DNA of 64,000 bases from Perkinsus olseni. Taxonomy: Eukaryota > Perkinsozoa > Perkinsida > Perkinsidae. The notes under the pieces were generated by a model that had not been told where the DNA came from, ran no database searches, and saw only the letters and a list, made by a program, of their open reading frames with translations. Position 1 is the stretch's first letter. Each line of letters begins with the position of its first letter. Shown piece after piece: positions 61,842-64,000 of this stretch. A program made the position numbers and the translations under genes. The DNA lies in assembly GCA_013115135.1 (NCBI GenBank), contig JABANP010000021.1:124001-188000 (forward strand), in the 5' to 3' direction.

Positions 61842-63083
61842 TTATAGCTCTCGAGCGACCATCTTCGGATCTTCCGTCGAAGCGCCTGACGAAAAAGAAT
61901 TATCGTCGCCTGCGTTTTGCCGACAGAGAAGGACCCACCAAGAACTCTTCCTGCCAGGCGTTGCCTGACCAGGGGTCCTCGCCTCCGTCCCGTGCAACTC
62001 TCTATGTGCAGGATGGAGTCCGCTGATACCATGCTGGGTGGGGCCCGATGAGCTGGCCTCTGAGTCTCGTGTTTCGGTATGCGCATCGCTCCTCTCAGTG
62101 TCCGTCCTACTACTGGTCGCAGAGCTGCTCGCGGGCGGCGGCGACCTCCTTGGCGGCGATGGCATATGCCGTTCCGAATGGTCATTCTCGAACCGCTCCT
62201 CGCTATCAAAATCAGATCCGTCGGAAGAGGCTTCACTGCGCAACTCTTCCTCGTCCGGGCGAGAACTCCCAGACCGTTCGGTGACGACGTCATCACTCTC
62301 ATCATTCAGCTTCATCAACCCGACCGGGGAGGAGGAGGCCCATTTCCCCCGCACTGCGACGGCGTCGACCCGTGTGCTGTCCATAGGGGCCTCAATAGTC
62401 TCTGGTACGCTGGAGCCCACTTGCGCCAAGGGGAAGGCACCAGTATCGTTCGTAGAGCAACGTGACGACTCGCTCTCAGCGCTTCCCGATGATCCATCAG
62501 ACTCTTCCACCTCCGTTGCGTCGACACCCACTATTTCATGCATTAGAGTCCTCCCTATCGAGCCCTGCAGCCGACTTCGCTGCTGCCGCTTGACACGCTC
62601 GAATGCTTCCTTCTGAGCATCCCTCTTTTGCCGCCACGCAGCGGTCGTTGAAGATCCACTCCCCGCCACCACCGCTGCCTGCTGCCGTGCGACCAACCTC
62701 TTCTGTGGGGTCGACAGGAGCGACTTCCGACGCTCGGCCTTTTCGGACTGCTGCCGACAAATCGCCTGGTGCTTCGCTATTCTATCACTGGAGAACGACC
62801 GTTGGCAGATGACGCACGGCGTTCGGCCGCTGGGAGAGGTCTCCAAGAGCGAGGCCACGCTCAGACTTTTCCTGGCGGTCTTCCGCTTCCTGCAGGTCGT
62901 CGTGTGGTTCTCTAGTTCCGACCGCTTCACTGGGGTGTCACAGAAAGGGCACGGCAGCTCGACGTGCTGCTGCTTGACAACGCACGACTTGAGGTGGAAA
63001 CGGAGGCTTTGAGGGAAGAAATGCTGACCACAGCTAGGGCAGGGGACCGCCCTCCTGTGGGGGCCCTGTGCTGCGCCGGCCAT
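61842..63083 (-). CDS. C2HC-type zinc-finger protein (ZC2HC1-like)
   Basis: ATG 63083 opens a 413-codon frame. Three fingers lie in the first 120 residues: PCPSCGQHFFPQSLRFHLKS-C, LPCPFCDTPVKRSELENHTT-TC and PCVICQRSFSSDRIAKHQAI-C. Their C-x2-C-x12-H-x3-4-C spacing is that of the zf-C2HC_2 domain in ZC2HC1 (FAM164) proteins, which in protists are often tied to cilia or the cytoskeleton. A basic helix (RQKRDAQKEAFERVKRQQRS) follows. The remaining half is acidic and Ser-rich with little predicted structure. The open frame continues without intron to 61842, though a splice to downstream exons may replace the last part. The family call rests on the fingers only. Confidence 0.7.
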   Translation of the reverse strand: MAGAAQGPHRRAVPCPSCGQHFFPQSLRFHLKSCVVKQQHVELPCPFCDTPVKRSELENHTTTCRKRKTARKSLSVASLLETSPSGRTPCVICQRSFSSDRIAKHQAICRQQSEKAERRKSLLSTPQKRLVARQQAAVVAGSGSSTTAAWRQKRDAQKEAFERVKRQQRSRLQGSIGRTLMHEIVGVDATEVEESDGSSGSAESESSRCSTNDTGAFPLAQVGSSVPETIEAPMDSTRVDAVAVRGKWASSSPVGLMKLNDESDDVVTERSGSSRPDEEELRSEASSDGSDFDSEERFENDHSERHMPSPPRRSPPPASSSATSSRTDTERSDAHTETRDSEASSSGPTQHGISGLHPAHRELHGTEARTPGQATPGRKSSWWVLLCRQNAGDDNSFSSGASTEDPKMVAREL

Positions 63084-63185
63084 CACTAGAGGAAGTAGGA
63101 TTCAGACTGATAGGGAGGATGGTTTTCCGGTTTTCTCAAGTCCATAATTGAGCGACATCTTGGCATCTTGCTCACTTAGAAAAAC

Positions 63186-63509
63186 TTAACGTTCTGCATT
63201 TCGGGCCGCGGTCTCGTGAGATAGCTTGCTTCTAAGTAACCCTGCATAGAGCTTGCTTATTTTCTCGACCTCACTATGCGCTGGATGCTGATTGTACATC
63301 CCTCGTACACTGATAGTCGGTTCCTGTCGAGTTTTTCCTGACAGCTCAGGGGAATGATTCCCTGGAATCCAAGGTCGATGCAGAGACTTCTCAGAATTGA
63401 AGTCGCGCTTCATTACAGCAGAGTGTGTCGATGCTGCCTCAGCTAGGCTACCAGAGTAGAGCAATGTGCGGAAGCTAATGACGACTTGGCGTCTGTGTGC
63501 GAATGGCAT
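63186..63509 (-). CDS. possible small protein divergent from actin
   Basis: A 107-codon frame begins MPFAHRRQVVISFRTLLYSG and ends with EVEKISKLYAGLLRSKLSHE. Its ATG is 96 nt from the actin ATG on the other strand, so the two could share a promoter. The sequence has an amphipathic start and a helical end but no motif I recognise. It may equally be a chance frame. Confidence 0.3.
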   Translation of the reverse strand: MPFAHRRQVVISFRTLLYSGSLAEAASTHSAVMKRDFNSEKSLHRPWIPGNHSPELSGKTRQEPTISVRGMYNQHPAHSEVEKISKLYAGLLRSKLSHETAARNAER

Positions 63510-63604
63510 CCTATGTCGATCCTTGTGTGACGTGGAGGCCTTTTGCTGCTACCCGAGCGCATTGACCATCGCTAGTAGTTTTTCTGTCTGATTATTTGAG
63601 CATT

Positions 63605-64000
63605 ATGTCTGACACTGAGTCTCCAGAGGAAACTCCCGCGGTTGTCATTGATAACGGCAGTGGTCTATGCAAGGCGGGCTTCGCAGGTGACGATGCCCCC
63701 CGGGCCATATTCCCTTCCATTGTGGGCAGACCCAAGATGTAAGCAACCTCCACGACTAACATCCTCCGCACTTTGTTGTCGGCTCTTGTTCAGGCCCGGT
63801 ATCATGGTCGGCATGGACCAGAGGGAGTGGTATGTTGGTGATGAAGCTCAGTCGAAGAGAGGTGTGCTAACTCTCAAGTACCCTATCGAGCATGGCATCG
63901 TTACCAATTGGGATGACATGGAGAAGATTTGGCATCACACCTTCTACAATGAGCTCCGAGTGCAGCCTGAGGATCATCCAGTAAGTCGCTGCTACGCCCT
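63605..64000 (+). CDS. actin, 5' part (truncated by the window end)
   Basis: ATG 63605 gives [20 protein letters not shown] then [21 protein letters not shown] 55-nt intron (63739-63793) splits the Met codon after GRPK. Exon 2 (63794-63980) reads [40 protein letters not shown] and ends QPEDHP, followed by a donor GTAAGT at 63981. The nucleotide-binding DNGSG-x-x-K-A-G-F loop is intact. Actin polymerises into cytoskeletal filaments. The N-terminus is a few residues longer than in animals and acidic, as in other alveolate actins. The rest of the gene lies outside. Confidence 0.95.

Noticed and set aside
62038..62616. Plus-strand frame of 192 codons
   Set aside because: It is the complement of the Ser/Glu-rich half of the C2HC zinc-finger gene and has no motif of its own.

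Overview
The window is nuclear DNA of a unicellular eukaryote. Its genes are cut by many short GT-AG introns (about 35-60 nt), are tightly packed on both strands, and include actin, 40S ribosomal protein uS10, STT3, a PKA regulatory subunit and a methionine synthase. The gene style, the mitochondrial RAP protein and the actin sequence suggest an alveolate, most likely a Perkinsus species. That assignment is inference; no search was run.

Layout. 1-3143 (+): the 3' end of a membrane protein, then a mitochondrial RAP-domain protein. 3426-3496 (+): tRNA-His(GTG). 3538-8223 (mostly -): CEP19-like ciliary protein, NMN adenylyltransferase (NMNAT), an unidentified protein, and a CMTR2-like cap 2'-O-methyltransferase. 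8224-15147 (-): cobalamin-dependent methionine synthase with a decayed PIF1/Helitron-type helicase inside one unusually long intron. 15674-22081 (-): KH/RS RNA-binding protein, PKA regulatory subunit with an acylation-type N-terminus, and a three-finger CCCH protein. 22821-31591 (+): phospholipase B-like hydrolase, an unidentified single-exon protein, STT3, and uS10. 31640-36091 (+): chromatin-type gene(s) with SH3/Tudor-like segments and a class II-like histone deacetylase whose catalytic domain seems to be interrupted by a PHD finger.

36092-59754 is an accessory region. Five paralogous TauE/SafE-type membrane transporters lie in the same orientation (-) and share a short C-terminal Gly-Ser-Phe-Cys-like ending. 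The array is broken by repeats: a roughly 2.2 kb segment bounded by inverted repeats and holding a tRNA-like element, and a complete 6.7 kb Ngaro-type tyrosine-recombinase retrotransposon (46781-53524, -) with split direct repeats A1-ORFs-B1-A2-B2, itself sitting inside a CTTAAG-rich inverted-repeat element. 59755-63604 holds a C2HC zinc-finger protein, a His-rich exon and unassigned sequence. The window ends inside the actin gene (+).

Functionally this is mostly a housekeeping neighbourhood (translation, glycosylation, one-carbon metabolism, NAD synthesis, RNA capping and processing, cAMP signalling) beside a lineage-expanded transporter cluster that has accumulated mobile DNA. Exon boundaries are given where a GT-AG pair preserves frame and family similarity; otherwise gene spans are approximate.
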